The notes: a model not told the origin generated them from the letters alone. A stretch of 64,000 nt of DNA from an uncultured Clostridia bacterium (GCA_934489015.1 CAKSSN010000004.1:1-64000), one strand, 5' to 3'. Positions 23,895-32,700 are shown, counted from the stretch's first letter. Numbers and translations: made by a program.

Positions 23895-24202
23895 TTCTTA
23901 TTAACGCGCGGCAGCTCTATTTTTCTGTTCTTTTCTTTGCTGCTTTGTCTGTAAAGCACAAATTTTGAGCCTATAGCCTGAACGGGAACCGCTCCGAGCC
24001 TTTCGGCAAGAAGATTGCAGGTTTCCTTTGTGTCAAGAAGCGCCGTTTCGAGAATATGCACCTTTATAAGCTCGCGCGCATCAAGCGCAAGAGACAGCTG
24101 CTCCGTAAGAATATCCGTAATTCCGCCCTTTCCTATCTGAAAAACAGGCTCAATTCCGTTTGCAAGCTTTCTTAAATATGCTCTTTGTTTTCCGTTTACC
24201 AT
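23891..24202 (-). CDS. yhbY: YhbY-type CRM-domain RNA-binding protein
   Basis: About 103 residues, one CRM domain: GKQRAYLRKLANGIEPVFQI, GKGGITDILTEQLSLALDAR, then ELIKVHILE and QAIGSKFVLYRQ. It associates with pre-50S particles and assists ribosome assembly. Start chosen at 24202 (AAAGG upstream). The ATG at 24238 has no SD and would add 12 unconserved residues. First gene of its operon, with a promoter at 24272-24300. Confidence 0.92.
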   Translation of the reverse strand: MVNGKQRAYLRKLANGIEPVFQIGKGGITDILTEQLSLALDARELIKVHILETALLDTKETCNLLAERLGAVPVQAIGSKFVLYRQSSKEKNRKIELPRVNKK

Positions 24203-24271
24203 AAAATCAAATAACCTTTCTGAATTTATCGGATACATCAGTATATATCCAAATCAAATTACACATATTTA

Positions 24272-24300
24272 ATTATATCACGCAACAAATAAAAAGTCAA
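24272..24300 (-). promoter_or_regulatory. Promoter of the yhbY-nadD-yqeK-rsfS-leuS operon
   Basis: Minus strand: TTGACT (24295-24300), 17-bp spacer, TATAAT (24272-24277). Confidence 0.75.
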
Positions 24301-24507
24301 CGGCATATCCGTCCTTTTTACACATATGCACAAAAAACGAAGGAATAATTTGCACCGCATTGGATTTATATGAAATAAACTTTGAAATAAACTTAAATTT
24401 AAAACGGCTTTTACGGCAATTTTATATCGTGAATGTACATATTTTCACACAAAACGCCGTTTATATAAGTTATTTTGTTAATAAATTATAAATTGTAAAA
24501 AATACAC

Positions 24508-24536
24508 TTGACAAATTGCTTCAATAGTGGTATTTT
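24508..24536 (+). promoter_or_regulatory. Promoter of the hrcA-grpE-dnaK-dnaJ operon
   Basis: TTGACA (24508-24513), 17-bp spacer, TATTTT (24531-24536). The transcription start would fall just before the CIRCE element. Confidence 0.7.
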
Positions 24537-24550
24537 AATAATGTAATCAG

Positions 24551-24577
24551 TTAGCACTCAATAAACAAGAGTGCTAA
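24551..24577 (+). promoter_or_regulatory. CIRCE operator (HrcA binding site)
   Basis: Perfect TTAGCACTC-N9-GAGTGCTAA, 27 bp, 28 bp upstream of hrcA. It is the established binding site of HrcA, which represses this operon until heat shock. Confidence 0.98.
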
Positions 24578-24604
24578 CAAAGTAAAATCAAAGAAGGTGA
24601 CAGT

Positions 24605-25654
24605 ATGGAATTGAATGACAGAAAGCGCAGGATTTTGCAGGCTGTCATTGACGAGTATATAGGCACGGCAGAGCCCGTCGGCTCAAGATCCATTTCAAAG
24701 GCAAAGGACTTAGGCCTTTCCAGTGCAACAATAAGAAACGAAATGGCAGACCTTGAGGAAATGGGCTATCTTGTTCAGCCTCATACCTCCGCCGGACGAG
24801 TACCGTCCGACGCCGGGTACAGATTTTACGTAAACTCGCTTATGTCACGCTACCGCTTGGGCATGGAGGCAATTGAAAACTTGCATCTGGAGCTTGAGCG
24901 CAGGGTAAATCAGCTCGACAAACTGATAAAAAAAGCGGGTGCCGTTACGGCTGCGCTTACGGATTACACAACGTTTGTAACATCGCCGGATCAAAATTCG
25001 GCAAAGCTGAAAAAAATTGACGTTGTTGATTTGGGAGATAACAAATCGCTTCTTATATTAGTAACGTGCGACGGTGCGGTAAGAAACAGAATGCTTAAGC
25101 TTTCCATCGGAAGCGAAAATTCCGCAAAGCTCGGTTATATATTAACCGAAAAACTTTCGGGGCTTTCGAGCGAGGAAATTGATTTTGAAAAAATCAAGGA
25201 AATAGAAAGCATGGTTTCTTCAAACATGACAATAAGCCCTAAGGTGCTTGTGAGCATATTAAACTTTGTTTACGATGCGATTTCGGATTTGTCAAATCAG
25301 GAAATTTATATTGACAATGCACAGTCGATACTGCGCTTTCCGGAATACAGGGACGTTGACAAGGCAAGAGAGATTTTCGGATTTCTCGAAAACAGGGATA
25401 ACCTCAAAAAGCTTGTCAGCGCAAAGCAAAACGACAGCGATATTCACGTTACAATCGGCGACGAAAACACTCCGCAGGCTCTTAAGGATTGCAGTCTTGT
25501 TACGGTAAATTATTTGCTTGATAACAAATCGGTGGGCAAAATCGGCGTAATAGGTCCTAAAAGAATGGACTATGCAAAGGTTTTTGCAAGCCTTGATTTG
25601 ATTTCCACACATATTGATAAAATACTTAATATGTATCATGACAGTTCACAGTAG
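24605..25654 (+). CDS. hrcA: Heat-inducible transcription repressor HrcA
   Basis: 349 residues. The N-terminal winged helix is ILQAVIDEYIGTAEPVGSRS with LSSATIRNEMADLEEMGYL and QPHTSAGRVPSDAGYRFYV, the canonical HrcA opening. A dimerisation and GAF-like core follows. It binds the CIRCE site just upstream with GroEL as co-factor, giving autoregulation of the whole operon. SD GAAGGTGA. Confidence 0.98.
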   Translation: MELNDRKRRILQAVIDEYIGTAEPVGSRSISKAKDLGLSSATIRNEMADLEEMGYLVQPHTSAGRVPSDAGYRFYVNSLMSRYRLGMEAIENLHLELERRVNQLDKLIKKAGAVTAALTDYTTFVTSPDQNSAKLKKIDVVDLGDNKSLLILVTCDGAVRNRMLKLSIGSENSAKLGYILTEKLSGLSSEEIDFEKIKEIESMVSSNMTISPKVLVSILNFVYDAISDLSNQEIYIDNAQSILRFPEYRDVDKAREIFGFLENRDNLKKLVSAKQNDSDIHVTIGDENTPQALKDCSLVTVNYLLDNKSVGKIGVIGPKRMDYAKVFASLDLISTHIDKILNMYHDSSQ

Positions 25655-25668
25655 AAAGGGGTTTATTC

Positions 25669-26199
25669 ATGGCTGAAAAGGAAAATGAAGAAATTCTTGA
25701 AGAAGAAATTGAAGAAAACGAAGCTCCGGAGGAAAATGCTTCGGACGATGGTGCGCTTAAGGCAGCGGAAGACAAGGCAAAGGCAGCTGAAGACAAATAT
25801 CTCAGACTTTATGCCGAGTTTGACAACTATAAAAAGCGCACACAGCGCGAAAAAGACGCGCGCTATGCCGACGCCGTTATTGACACGGTCGGCGAGCTGC
25901 TCAGCGTTGCCGACAATCTCGAACGTGCACTTGCCGTTGAGGTTACCGGCGAAGAAGCTCAGAAGCTTGCAGAGGGCGTAAATATGGTTTATAAGCAGCT
26001 TCAGGAAACCTTTGCAAAGCTCGGAGTCAGCGAAATTAAAGCTTTGGGCGAGCAGTTTGATCCAAATCTTCACGAGGCGGTAATGCACGTTGAGGATGAA
26101 TCGGTTGACGATAACACGGTTGTGGAGGAGTTCAGAAAAGGCTATCTTTACAATGATTCAAGAGTGATAAGACACTCTATGGTTAAGGTTGCAAATTAA
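25669..26199 (+). CDS. grpE: Nucleotide exchange factor GrpE
   Basis: 176 residues. The acidic, Glu-rich N-terminal tail (ENEEILEEEIEENEAPEENA) is followed by a long coiled coil (LRLYAEFDNYKKRTQREKDA). The C-terminal beta domain contains LGVSEIKALGEQFDPNLHEA and a closing VIRHSMVKV. It releases ADP from DnaK. It lies 14 bp after hrcA and 18 bp before dnaK, in the usual order. Confidence 0.98.
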   Translation: MAEKENEEILEEEIEENEAPEENASDDGALKAAEDKAKAAEDKYLRLYAEFDNYKKRTQREKDARYADAVIDTVGELLSVADNLERALAVEVTGEEAQKLAEGVNMVYKQLQETFAKLGVSEIKALGEQFDPNLHEAVMHVEDESVDDNTVVEEFRKGYLYNDSRVIRHSMVKVAN

Positions 26200-26217
26200 G
26201 AAAGGAAGTAAATTATC

Positions 26218-28068
26218 ATGGGAAAAATTATCGGTATTGATCTTGGTACAACAAATTCATGCGTAGCGGTTATGGAAGGCGGTAACCCTACCGTTATAAC
26301 AAATTCAGAGGGTGCGAGAACAACTCCGTCGGTTGTTGCGTTCCAAAAAGACGGCGAGAGAATTGTAGGACAGGTTGCAAAAAGACAGGCTGTAACAAAC
26401 GCCGACCGTACAATAATTTCAATTAAAAGACATATGGGTACGGATTTTAAAGTAAACATTGATTCAAAGTCATATACGCCGCAGGAAATTTCGGCTATGA
26501 TTTTGACAAAGCTTAAAAACGACGCGGAAGCATATCTCGGCGAAAAGGTAACTCAGGCAGTTATCACTGTTCCGGCATACTTCAACGACTCACAGCGTCA
26601 GGCTACAAAGGACGCAGGTAAAATTGCCGGTCTTGATGTTCTTCGTATAATCAACGAGCCGACAGCCGCAGCGCTTGCTTACGGCATGAGCGACAAGGAT
26701 CAGACAATTCTTGTATACGATCTCGGCGGCGGTACTTTCGATGTATCTATACTCGAAATAGGTGACGGCGTATTTGAAGTTCTTTCAACAAACGGTGATA
26801 CACATCTCGGCGGCGACGATTTCGACCAGAGAATTATAGATTACCTTGTAGCTGAATTTAAAAAGAGCGAGGGTATTGACCTTTCGGGCGATAAGGTTGC
26901 AATGCAGCGTCTTAAAGAAGCTGCCGAAAAGTCAAAGATTGAGCTTTCAACAACAACAACTTCAAATATCAATCTTCCGTTTATTACGGCGGACCAGACA
27001 GGTCCTAAGCATATGGACATCACGCTTACAAAGGCTAAATTTGATGAGCTAACAAGCGACCTTGTTGAAAAGACAATCACCTGCATAAGAAACGCCATGC
27101 GCGACGCATCGCTCAGCGCATCGGATATAAACGAAGTTCTTCTTGTCGGCGGATCTTCACGTATTCCTGCCGTTCAGGAGGCTGTAAAGCGCGAAATGGG
27201 CAAGGAGCCGCACAAGGGCATTAACCCTGATGAATGTGTTGCTGTAGGCGCTGCAAGACAGGCTGCCGTTCTCGGCGGTGAGGAAACGGGCGTTCTTCTT
27301 CTTGACGTAACTCCGCTTTCACTCGGTATTGAAACAATGGGCGGCGTGTTCACAAAGCTTATTGAAAGAAATACAACAATCCCGACAAGCAAGTCGCAGG
27401 TATTCTCAACAGCCGCAGACGGTCAGACAAGCGTTGAGGTTCACGTGCTTCAGGGTGAGCGTGAAATGGCTCAATATAACAAGACTCTCGGCAGATTTAA
27501 TCTCACAGGCATAGCTCCGGCTCCGAGAGGTGTACCGCAGATTGAAGTAACCTTCGACATTGACGCTAACGGTATCGTTAAGGTATCGGCTAAGGATCTC
27601 GGAACAGGCAACGAGCAGAACATTACAATTACAGCTTCTTCTAACCTTTCAGATGAGGATATTGACAGAGCTGTTGCAGAGGCTGAAAAGTATGCCGAAG
27701 AGGATAAAAAGCGTAAGGAAGAGGTTGAAATCAGAAACAATGCGGAAACTCTTGTTTACCAGTCGGAAAAAACTCTCGGCGAGATAGGCGACAAGGTTGA
27801 CGCTTCCGAAATTGACGGCGTTAAGGCTGAAATAGAAAAGGTTAAGGAAGCTCTTAAGGGAACGGACAGCGCAGCTATTAAAGCAGCGTCGGAAGCTCTT
27901 TCGCAGAAATTCTATGCGCTTTCGGAAAAGCTCTATAGTCAGGCAAATCCGCAGGGTGCGGCTCAGCAACAGGCAGATCCGCAGCAGCAGGCTCAAGGCG
28001 GCAGCGCAAATAACGGAAACGTTTATGAAGCTGATTACAGAGAGGTTGACGACAACAATCAGCAATAA
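26218..28068 (+). CDS. dnaK: Chaperone DnaK (Hsp70)
   Basis: 616 residues, full length. The ATPase domain begins IIGIDLGTTNSCVAVMEGG and includes VYDLGGGTFDVSILEIGDG and LLVGGSSRIPAVQEAVKR. The substrate-binding domain (TPLSLGIETMGGVFTKLIER) and the lid follow. The C-terminal tail is Gln/Ala-rich (QQQADPQQQAQGG) and ends EADYREVDDNNQQ rather than in the EEVD-like form of proteobacteria. It refolds nascent and heat-damaged proteins with DnaJ and GrpE. Confidence 0.99.
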   Translation: MGKIIGIDLGTTNSCVAVMEGGNPTVITNSEGARTTPSVVAFQKDGERIVGQVAKRQAVTNADRTIISIKRHMGTDFKVNIDSKSYTPQEISAMILTKLKNDAEAYLGEKVTQAVITVPAYFNDSQRQATKDAGKIAGLDVLRIINEPTAAALAYGMSDKDQTILVYDLGGGTFDVSILEIGDGVFEVLSTNGDTHLGGDDFDQRIIDYLVAEFKKSEGIDLSGDKVAMQRLKEAAEKSKIELSTTTTSNINLPFITADQTGPKHMDITLTKAKFDELTSDLVEKTITCIRNAMRDASLSASDINEVLLVGGSSRIPAVQEAVKREMGKEPHKGINPDECVAVGAARQAAVLGGEETGVLLLDVTPLSLGIETMGGVFTKLIERNTTIPTSKSQVFSTAADGQTSVEVHVLQGEREMAQYNKTLGRFNLTGIAPAPRGVPQIEVTFDIDANGIVKVSAKDLGTGNEQNITITASSNLSDEDIDRAVAEAEKYAEEDKKRKEEVEIRNNAETLVYQSEKTLGEIGDKVDASEIDGVKAEIEKVKEALKGTDSAAIKAASEALSQKFYALSEKLYSQANPQGAAQQQADPQQQAQGGSANNGNVYEADYREVDDNNQQ

Positions 28069-28082
28069 TTTATCAAAATATC

Positions 28083-28105
28083 GGGGATGCAAATTCGGCA
28101 TCCCC
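28083..28105 (+). terminator. Hairpin between dnaK and dnaJ
   Basis: GGGGATGC / GCATCCCC with a 7-nt loop, followed by CCTTTGG. Partial termination or mRNA stabilisation here would make dnaK transcripts more abundant than dnaJ transcripts. Confidence 0.6.
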
Positions 28106-28157
28106 CTTTGGATATTTAAAAAAGCAGTTTGTAAATTAGAATTGGAGATAGTTATCA

Positions 28158-29288
28158 ATGGCAGATAAACGAGATTATTATGAGGTTCTCGGCGTAAGCA
28201 AGGGCGCGACCGATGACCAGCTAAAAAAGGCATACCGCAAGGAAGCCAAAAAATATCATCCCGACCTCCATCCAAACGATAAGGAAGCTGAAGCTAAATT
28301 TAAAGAGGTTAATGAAGCCTATGCAGTTTTAAGCGATCCCGATAAGCGCGCACGCTACGATCAGTACGGTCATGCAGGCGTTGACCCGAACTTCGGCGCC
28401 GGCGGTGCAGGTGCGGGCGGCTTCGGAGGCTTTGATTTCGGAGATATTTTCGGTGACATCTTCGGCGGAGGCTTTGGCGGCTTCGGCGGTCAATCAAGAA
28501 GAAACGGTCCAAGACGTGGAAACGATGTTCGTCAGGTCATTGACATAACATTTGAAGAAGCAGCATTCGGAACAAAGAAAAAACTGAACATAACAAAAAT
28601 GGAAAGCTGTCATACGTGCGGCGGCAGCGGAGCAAAGCCGGGTACATCACCGGTTACGTGTCCGGACTGTCACGGAACGGGGCAGGTTAAAACGCAGGTA
28701 CGCACACCGCTCGGATATATGACCAATATCGGCACGTGCTCTAAATGTCACGGCACAGGTAAAATAATCAAAGACCCGTGCCACGAATGCAGAGGTACGG
28801 GAAAAATCCGTAAAAGCTCTGTAATTGAGGTGGATATTCCGGCAGGAATAGATCACGGACAGACAATCCAGATAAGCGGCAAGGGCGAGCCTGGCGAAAA
28901 CGGTGGACCGAGCGGAGATTTGCTCGTTACAATCAGAATTAAAGCACATAAGCTTTTCAGAAGAGAGGGCTACAACGTGTTTATAGATATGCCGATAAGC
29001 TTTGTTCAGGCAGCACTCGGCGCTACAGTTAAGGTACCTACGCTTGACGGCGCGGTTGAATATGATATTCCAGAGGGTACGCAGAGCGAAACGGTATTTA
29101 AGCTCAGAGGCAAGGGAATACCGTTTATTCGCAGCAGAGGACGCGGCGATCAGTATGTAAAGGTTATTGTTGAAGTTCCGAAAAACCTCAGCGCAAACCA
29201 AAAAGAGCTGCTCCGCGAATTTGATAAGGATACAAATTATAAACAGAAAAAGACATTCGCCGAAAAGGCAAAGGAATTTTTCAAATAA
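28158..29288 (+). CDS. dnaJ: Chaperone protein DnaJ
   Basis: 376 residues, type I DnaJ. The J domain (DYYEVLGVSKGATDDQLKKA) has HPD at KKYHPDLHPN. A Gly/Phe-rich linker follows. Four CxxCxGxG zinc repeats are present (CHTCGGSG, CPDCHGTG, CSKCHGTG, CHECRGTG). The C-terminal client-binding domains end the protein. It stimulates DnaK ATPase and delivers substrates. Last gene of the operon. Confidence 0.99.
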   Translation: MADKRDYYEVLGVSKGATDDQLKKAYRKEAKKYHPDLHPNDKEAEAKFKEVNEAYAVLSDPDKRARYDQYGHAGVDPNFGAGGAGAGGFGGFDFGDIFGDIFGGGFGGFGGQSRRNGPRRGNDVRQVIDITFEEAAFGTKKKLNITKMESCHTCGGSGAKPGTSPVTCPDCHGTGQVKTQVRTPLGYMTNIGTCSKCHGTGKIIKDPCHECRGTGKIRKSSVIEVDIPAGIDHGQTIQISGKGEPGENGGPSGDLLVTIRIKAHKLFRREGYNVFIDMPISFVQAALGATVKVPTLDGAVEYDIPEGTQSETVFKLRGKGIPFIRSRGRGDQYVKVIVEVPKNLSANQKELLREFDKDTNYKQKKTFAEKAKEFFK

Positions 29289-29310
29289 AATATGATAAAG
29301 CTGTTGATTT

Positions 29311-29382
29311 TAGCGAATTTTACTTCGATTCTGAATTGACAGTCACTAAGGGGGCATTGCTTGGCGTAGCACCCCCTTTTTT
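29311..29382 (+). terminator. Terminator cassette after dnaJ
   Basis: The stretch contains GATTTTAGCGAATTTT, GACAGTCACTAA and then the terminator AAGGGGG-N17-CCCCCTT followed by TTTT (29348-29382). The loop is ATTGCTTGGCGTAGC. Sequence and order match the cassette after leuS (19883-19957 read on the minus strand). Confidence 0.75.
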
Positions 29383-29425
29383 ATATAAATGCAAAAAATT
29401 ATTTTAATATTTTCATATTTTGGTC

Positions 29426-29454
29426 TTGACAAAGTGACGATTATGTGTTAAAAT
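29426..29454 (+). promoter_or_regulatory. Promoter of tRNA-Ser
   Basis: TTGACA (29426-29431), 17-bp spacer, TAAAAT (29449-29454), 28 bp before the tRNA. Confidence 0.8.
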
Positions 29455-29482
29455 ATTAAAGTGATTTAAATAAACACATTTT

Positions 29483-29571
29483 GGAGAGGTGGCCGAGTGG
29501 TTGAAGACGCAGCATTGGAAATGCTGTGAGGTTAATAGCCTCCGTGGGTTCGAATCCCATCCTTTCCTCCA
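29483..29571 (+). tRNA. tRNA-Ser (anticodon GGA)
   Basis: 89 nt, type II tRNA. Acceptor GGAGAGG pairs with CCTTTCC (one G-U). The anticodon arm CAGCATTGGAAATGCTG gives GGA. The long variable arm is GAGGTTAATAGCCTC, the T arm has GGGTTCGAATCCC, and CCA is encoded. The discriminator base is T. Confidence 0.95.
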
Positions 29572-29574
29572 CGT

Positions 29575-29604
29575 CGGAGCAAAGTTCGCTTTGCTCCGTT
29601 TTTC
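29575..29604 (+). terminator. Terminator of tRNA-Ser
   Basis: CGGAGCAAAG / CTTTGCTCCG perfect 10-bp stem with TTCG tetraloop, followed by TTTTTCTTT. Confidence 0.88.
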
Positions 29605-29715
29605 TTTGCAGAAAAACATCCGCCCGCTTCCTTGCTCCTCCTTTTTCGCAAAAGCTCACGTTCACGTCGGCTACTCGGTTGCAAGCGCCCTCATAACGCC
29701 TTTGGCTCTCTACCT
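29605..29715 (+). repeat. tRNA 3'-flanking repeat-like sequence, copy 2
   Basis: Shares ordered blocks with 10367-10520 after tRNA-Leu. A conceptual translation of both (LQKIRLRF...SSFAKRHARLTYA versus LQKNIRPLP...SSFFAKAHVHVGYS) makes the likeness visible, although neither looks like a real protein. Confidence 0.4.
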
Positions 29716-29725
29716 TACAGTCTTT

Positions 29726-30970
29726 TTATTCTATAAGCGCTCTGCGAAGGCGCATAAGGGTAAGTCTGTTTCTGACAAGCGGAGAATATTCAAGAAGCTT
29801 ATCCCTGCACGTTTCAGGAACAGATATATCGCCTAAGGTCATTTTCATTCCGAGCAGAGTGTATATGCCGGCAAGCTTGTCATAATCGGGAATTTCAGAT
29901 ATAATTTTTTGTATCTGACCCATGTTTTCCTCTATTTGCACCGCTGTTATGCCTGCGGCGGCATCATGCGCATTTTCTTTTATAATCGCTTCACTCAATC
30001 TGCTTCCGAACATATCTTTTATATAATCCTCAGACGCAGCCCTATAGTCCTTCCAAACTATGCTTTTATCGCTTACAAGTCTGTTATATTCCCATGCCGC
30101 AAGCAGCGTTCCGACACCTACCTTTTCGCCGTGAAGCGCGTCGGAATGAATTTTCAGCCCCTCCGGCTCCATCTCAATTAAATGTGATATATGATGCTCC
30201 GCACCCGAAGCGCAGCGTGAATTTCCGAGCATTTGCATTGCAAGTCCGGACATTAAAAGGCCGTAAGTCAGCTTTTCAAAGGCTTTTAATTCTCCGTTTT
30301 TTAATCCGTCGACACATTCGACAACTGCCTTTGCGCCATTAAGCGACAGATTATATATCTCGTCACATAAAAATTCACCTGTGAGCAGATTTGCAATTTT
30401 CCATTCCGCAAGTGCAATGAATTTACCTATCATATCTCCGCAGCCCGATCTTGTAAGGCGCATCGGTGCGTTTGAAATAATATCAAGATCGGCAATAACC
30501 ATTTTCGGAGATTTGGCAGTTAATGTTTTTTTATAGCCAAACCATGTCATAGCCGCAACAGATGAGCAAAACCCGTCAACGCTTGCAGCAGTCGGACACG
30601 ATATAAACGGAATATTTCTTTTGTATGCGCAGTAACGCGTTATATCATGAATTGTTCCAGAGCCTACCGCAATAAGATAATCGCAGTTCTCCGGTATCTG
30701 CCCTATTGCTTTATCAACTGCCGCATTGTCGGCGTGAATACCGCTGTGGTTTAAGATTATCTCTTTATCTGCACGAGGACGTTTGCTCCCTGCAATTTCA
30801 TATGTTATATCGTCATATACGGCAGCTGATCTGCCGCTTATGCCAAGCTTTTTTAAATATTCGTCAAACTCGGATAAACAGCCCTTTTCAATTATGCAAA
30901 GCTCCGTTGTCATAGCATGAGTGCGTCCGCAGCTGCATTTTTTGTTGTATTCTTTAGCGTTAATAATCAT
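29726..30970 (-). CDS. araM: sn-Glycerol-1-phosphate dehydrogenase (AraM/EgsA type)
   Basis: 414 residues, iron-containing alcohol dehydrogenase-like fold. NAD-binding LIAVGSGTIHDITRY and FISCPTAASVDGFCSSVAAM match AraM. Metal ligands are in GSGTIHD, SGAEHHISHLIEM and HGEKVGVGTLLA. B. subtilis AraM reduces dihydroxyacetone phosphate to glycerol-1-phosphate with NADH. It lies 6 nt downstream of araD, as in arabinose operons, so the ara promoter controls it. The AraA and AraB genes are not in this window. Confidence 0.92.
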   Translation of the reverse strand: MIINAKEYNKKCSCGRTHAMTTELCIIEKGCLSEFDEYLKKLGISGRSAAVYDDITYEIAGSKRPRADKEIILNHSGIHADNAAVDKAIGQIPENCDYLIAVGSGTIHDITRYCAYKRNIPFISCPTAASVDGFCSSVAAMTWFGYKKTLTAKSPKMVIADLDIISNAPMRLTRSGCGDMIGKFIALAEWKIANLLTGEFLCDEIYNLSLNGAKAVVECVDGLKNGELKAFEKLTYGLLMSGLAMQMLGNSRCASGAEHHISHLIEMEPEGLKIHSDALHGEKVGVGTLLAAWEYNRLVSDKSIVWKDYRAASEDYIKDMFGSRLSEAIIKENAHDAAAGITAVQIEENMGQIQKIISEIPDYDKLAGIYTLLGMKMTLGDISVPETCRDKLLEYSPLVRNRLTLMRLRRALIE

Positions 30971-30976
30971 TTTAAT

Positions 30977-31663
30977 CTATCTCCCCTGTCCGTAATATGC
31001 GTCTTTTCCGTGCTTTCGCAAATAATGCTTGTCAAGCAGCTCCTGCTGAAATGTCTGTTCCTTGCTCATCATCAGCGTATGCCATGCCATCATTGCCGTC
31101 TGTTCGAGTATAACGGCATTTTCTACTGATTGCGCAGCATCCTTTCCCCATGTAAACGGTCCGTGCGAGTGTACTAAAACGGCCGGGACCTTATCAAATG
31201 TGTTTAAAACACATTCGCATATCACCTTGCCCGTGTTAGCCTCATAATCTGATTTTATTTCATTCGGGGTCAATTTTCTTGTGCATGGAACTTCTCCGTA
31301 AAATGTGTCGGCGTGCGTTGTTCCGAGCGGATTTATTGCGCGGCCGCACTGAGCAAAAATTGTTGCCCAGCTTGAATGGGTATGCGTAATACCGTTTATT
31401 TCGGGAAAATTTCTGTAAATCTCCAAATGTGTGGCTAAATCTGATGAGGGTTTCAGCTTTCCCTCAATAACATTTCCGTCAAGATCGGTTATAACAATAT
31501 CGCTGCGTGTCATGCGCGAATAAGCAACACCCGACGGCTTTATTGCCACATAGCCTGAATTTCTGTCAATTTCCGATACATTTCCCCAAGTGAGTATAAC
31601 AAGCCCGGTTTTCGGCAAAGCAATATTCGCCTTGTAAACCCTGTCCTTTAAATCATCAAGCAT
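30977..31663 (-). CDS. araD: L-ribulose-5-phosphate 4-epimerase
   Basis: 228 residues, class II aldolase fold. It converts L-ribulose-5-phosphate to D-xylulose-5-phosphate in arabinose use. Motifs: LTWGNVSEIDR, IKPSGVAYSRM and GITHTHSSWATIFAQCGRAI (two zinc His), then VLVHSHGPFTWG (third His) and KHYLRKHGKDAYYGQ at the end. These match AraD rather than the related fuculose aldolases. First gene of araD-araM, SD GGAGGG. Its promoter carries an inverted repeat likely bound by the divergent DeoR-type protein. Confidence 0.95.
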   Translation of the reverse strand: MLDDLKDRVYKANIALPKTGLVILTWGNVSEIDRNSGYVAIKPSGVAYSRMTRSDIVITDLDGNVIEGKLKPSSDLATHLEIYRNFPEINGITHTHSSWATIFAQCGRAINPLGTTHADTFYGEVPCTRKLTPNEIKSDYEANTGKVICECVLNTFDKVPAVLVHSHGPFTWGKDAAQSVENAVILEQTAMMAWHTLMMSKEQTFQQELLDKHYLRKHGKDAYYGQGR

Positions 31664-31728
31664 TTTGGTTCCCTCCGTTTAAATTTTAAAAATCTGTTGA
31701 TTTATTTATAAATTTGTGCTATAATCAA

Positions 31729-31757
31729 ATTATACTATTTGCTCATTATGCTGTCAA
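31729..31757 (-). promoter_or_regulatory. Promoter of araD-araM
   Basis: Minus strand: TTGACA (31752-31757), 17-bp spacer, TATAAT (31729-31734). Confidence 0.8.
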
Positions 31758-31788
31758 TCTATGGCGGTAAAATAGGCAAATGAGCAAA
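31738..31788. promoter_or_regulatory. Operator candidate: inverted 10-bp sites flanking the araD -35
   Basis: TTTGCTCATT (31738-31747) and its exact reverse complement AATGAGCAAA (31779-31788). The centres are 41 bp apart, about four helical turns. One site lies in the promoter spacer and one upstream of the -35, a layout suited to a tetrameric DeoR-type repressor. Its gene starts at 31919. Confidence 0.7.
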
Positions 31789-31850
31789 ATTAAGGTGAAA
31801 ATAAGCATTGCAGTAACGCAAACGCGAAAAATCCGTCCAAAACCTTTTTG

Positions 31851-31918
31851 CGCCGCAATGCAAAATTTCATCACCCTTTTAAATTGTGCCGCAGCATTGC
31901 GGCGGAACGGAGATTAAA
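31851..31918 (+). promoter_or_regulatory. Leader of the DeoR-type gene with alternative hairpins
   Basis: CGCCGCAATGC (31851-31861) pairs perfectly with GCATTGCGGCG (31894-31904). The latter can instead form a local stem GCCGC (31888-31892) / GCGGC (31899-31903). Both end 4-5 nt before the SD. The last 30 nt resemble the efp leader (TGTGCCG, GCGGCGGAA-GGAGAT). Confidence 0.5.
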
Positions 31919-32665
31919 ATGAGCATAACAAAAAGACAGGAGGAAATACTGAAGCTTTTGGAGGAAAACAGATTTCTTACCGTATCAAAGCTTGCCGAAT
32001 ATACATACACGTCCCCATCGAGTATACGGCGTGATTTGACAAGCCTTGAAAATCTGCATTACATAAGCCGCACTCACGGCGGCGCAAATATTATCGACGA
32101 AAAAAATCTGCCGGCGGCATTTAACCTGCGCATGACAAAAAATACGGCCGAGAAAAAAATTATAGCAAAAAAGGCAGCAGCACTGCTTTGCGATGGTCAG
32201 AACATCATGCTTGACAGCTCAACAACGGCTGGCTTTCTTGTGCCGTACATTGCAAAGCATAAGAATATGACTGTTTTTACAAACAATATGATAACTGCGG
32301 TTAATGCCGTAAATCGCGGCGTTAACGTTCATTGCACGGGCGGCAGGTGCATTAACGGCTCAGCATCGCTGTCGGGCACGGCGGCATATGAATTCCTAAA
32401 AGGTGTATATGTCGATATTTTGTTTTTCTCATCACAAAGCCTTGACAGCAGCGGAATAATTTCCGATTCGACGGAGGAGGAAAATTATGCACGTAGGATA
32501 ATGCTGAAAAACTCCGGGAAAAAATTTTTTCTTTGCGACAGCAGTAAATTCGGCTCAAAATCGCCGTATATCCTGACATCTGCCGAAGAGACCGACGTAT
32601 GCATATTTGACAGGGAATACAGCGGACTTTCATTAAACGGCGGCAAAACAATAATTTTGCAATAA
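31919..32665 (+). CDS. DeoR/GlpR-family sugar-phosphate-responsive repressor
   Basis: About 248 residues. The N-terminal DeoR helix-turn-helix is TKRQEEILKLLEENRFLTVS with TYTSPSSIRRDLTSLENLHY and ISRTHGGANI. The C-terminal part is the isomerase-like sensor (MLDSSTTAGFLVPYIAKHKN, then FFSSQSLDSSGIISDSTEEE and FLCDSSKFG). It probably senses a pentose phosphate. Divergent from araD-araM, with the inverted repeat between them. Start chosen at 31919 (SD GGAG). The role as ara regulator is inferred from location; Firmicutes more often use AraR of the GntR/LacI type. Confidence 0.85.
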   Translation: MSITKRQEEILKLLEENRFLTVSKLAEYTYTSPSSIRRDLTSLENLHYISRTHGGANIIDEKNLPAAFNLRMTKNTAEKKIIAKKAAALLCDGQNIMLDSSTTAGFLVPYIAKHKNMTVFTNNMITAVNAVNRGVNVHCTGGRCINGSASLSGTAAYEFLKGVYVDILFFSSQSLDSSGIISDSTEEENYARRIMLKNSGKKFFLCDSSKFGSKSPYILTSAEETDVCIFDREYSGLSLNGGKTIILQ

Positions 32666-32700
32666 AATATTACGGCTTATAAAACAATTTCGGAAAAATA

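Noticed and set aside
29413..29665. Minus-strand ORFs across tRNA-Ser (for example WDSNPRRLLTSQHFQ)
   Set aside because: Antisense of tRNA-Ser; the same kind of artefact.
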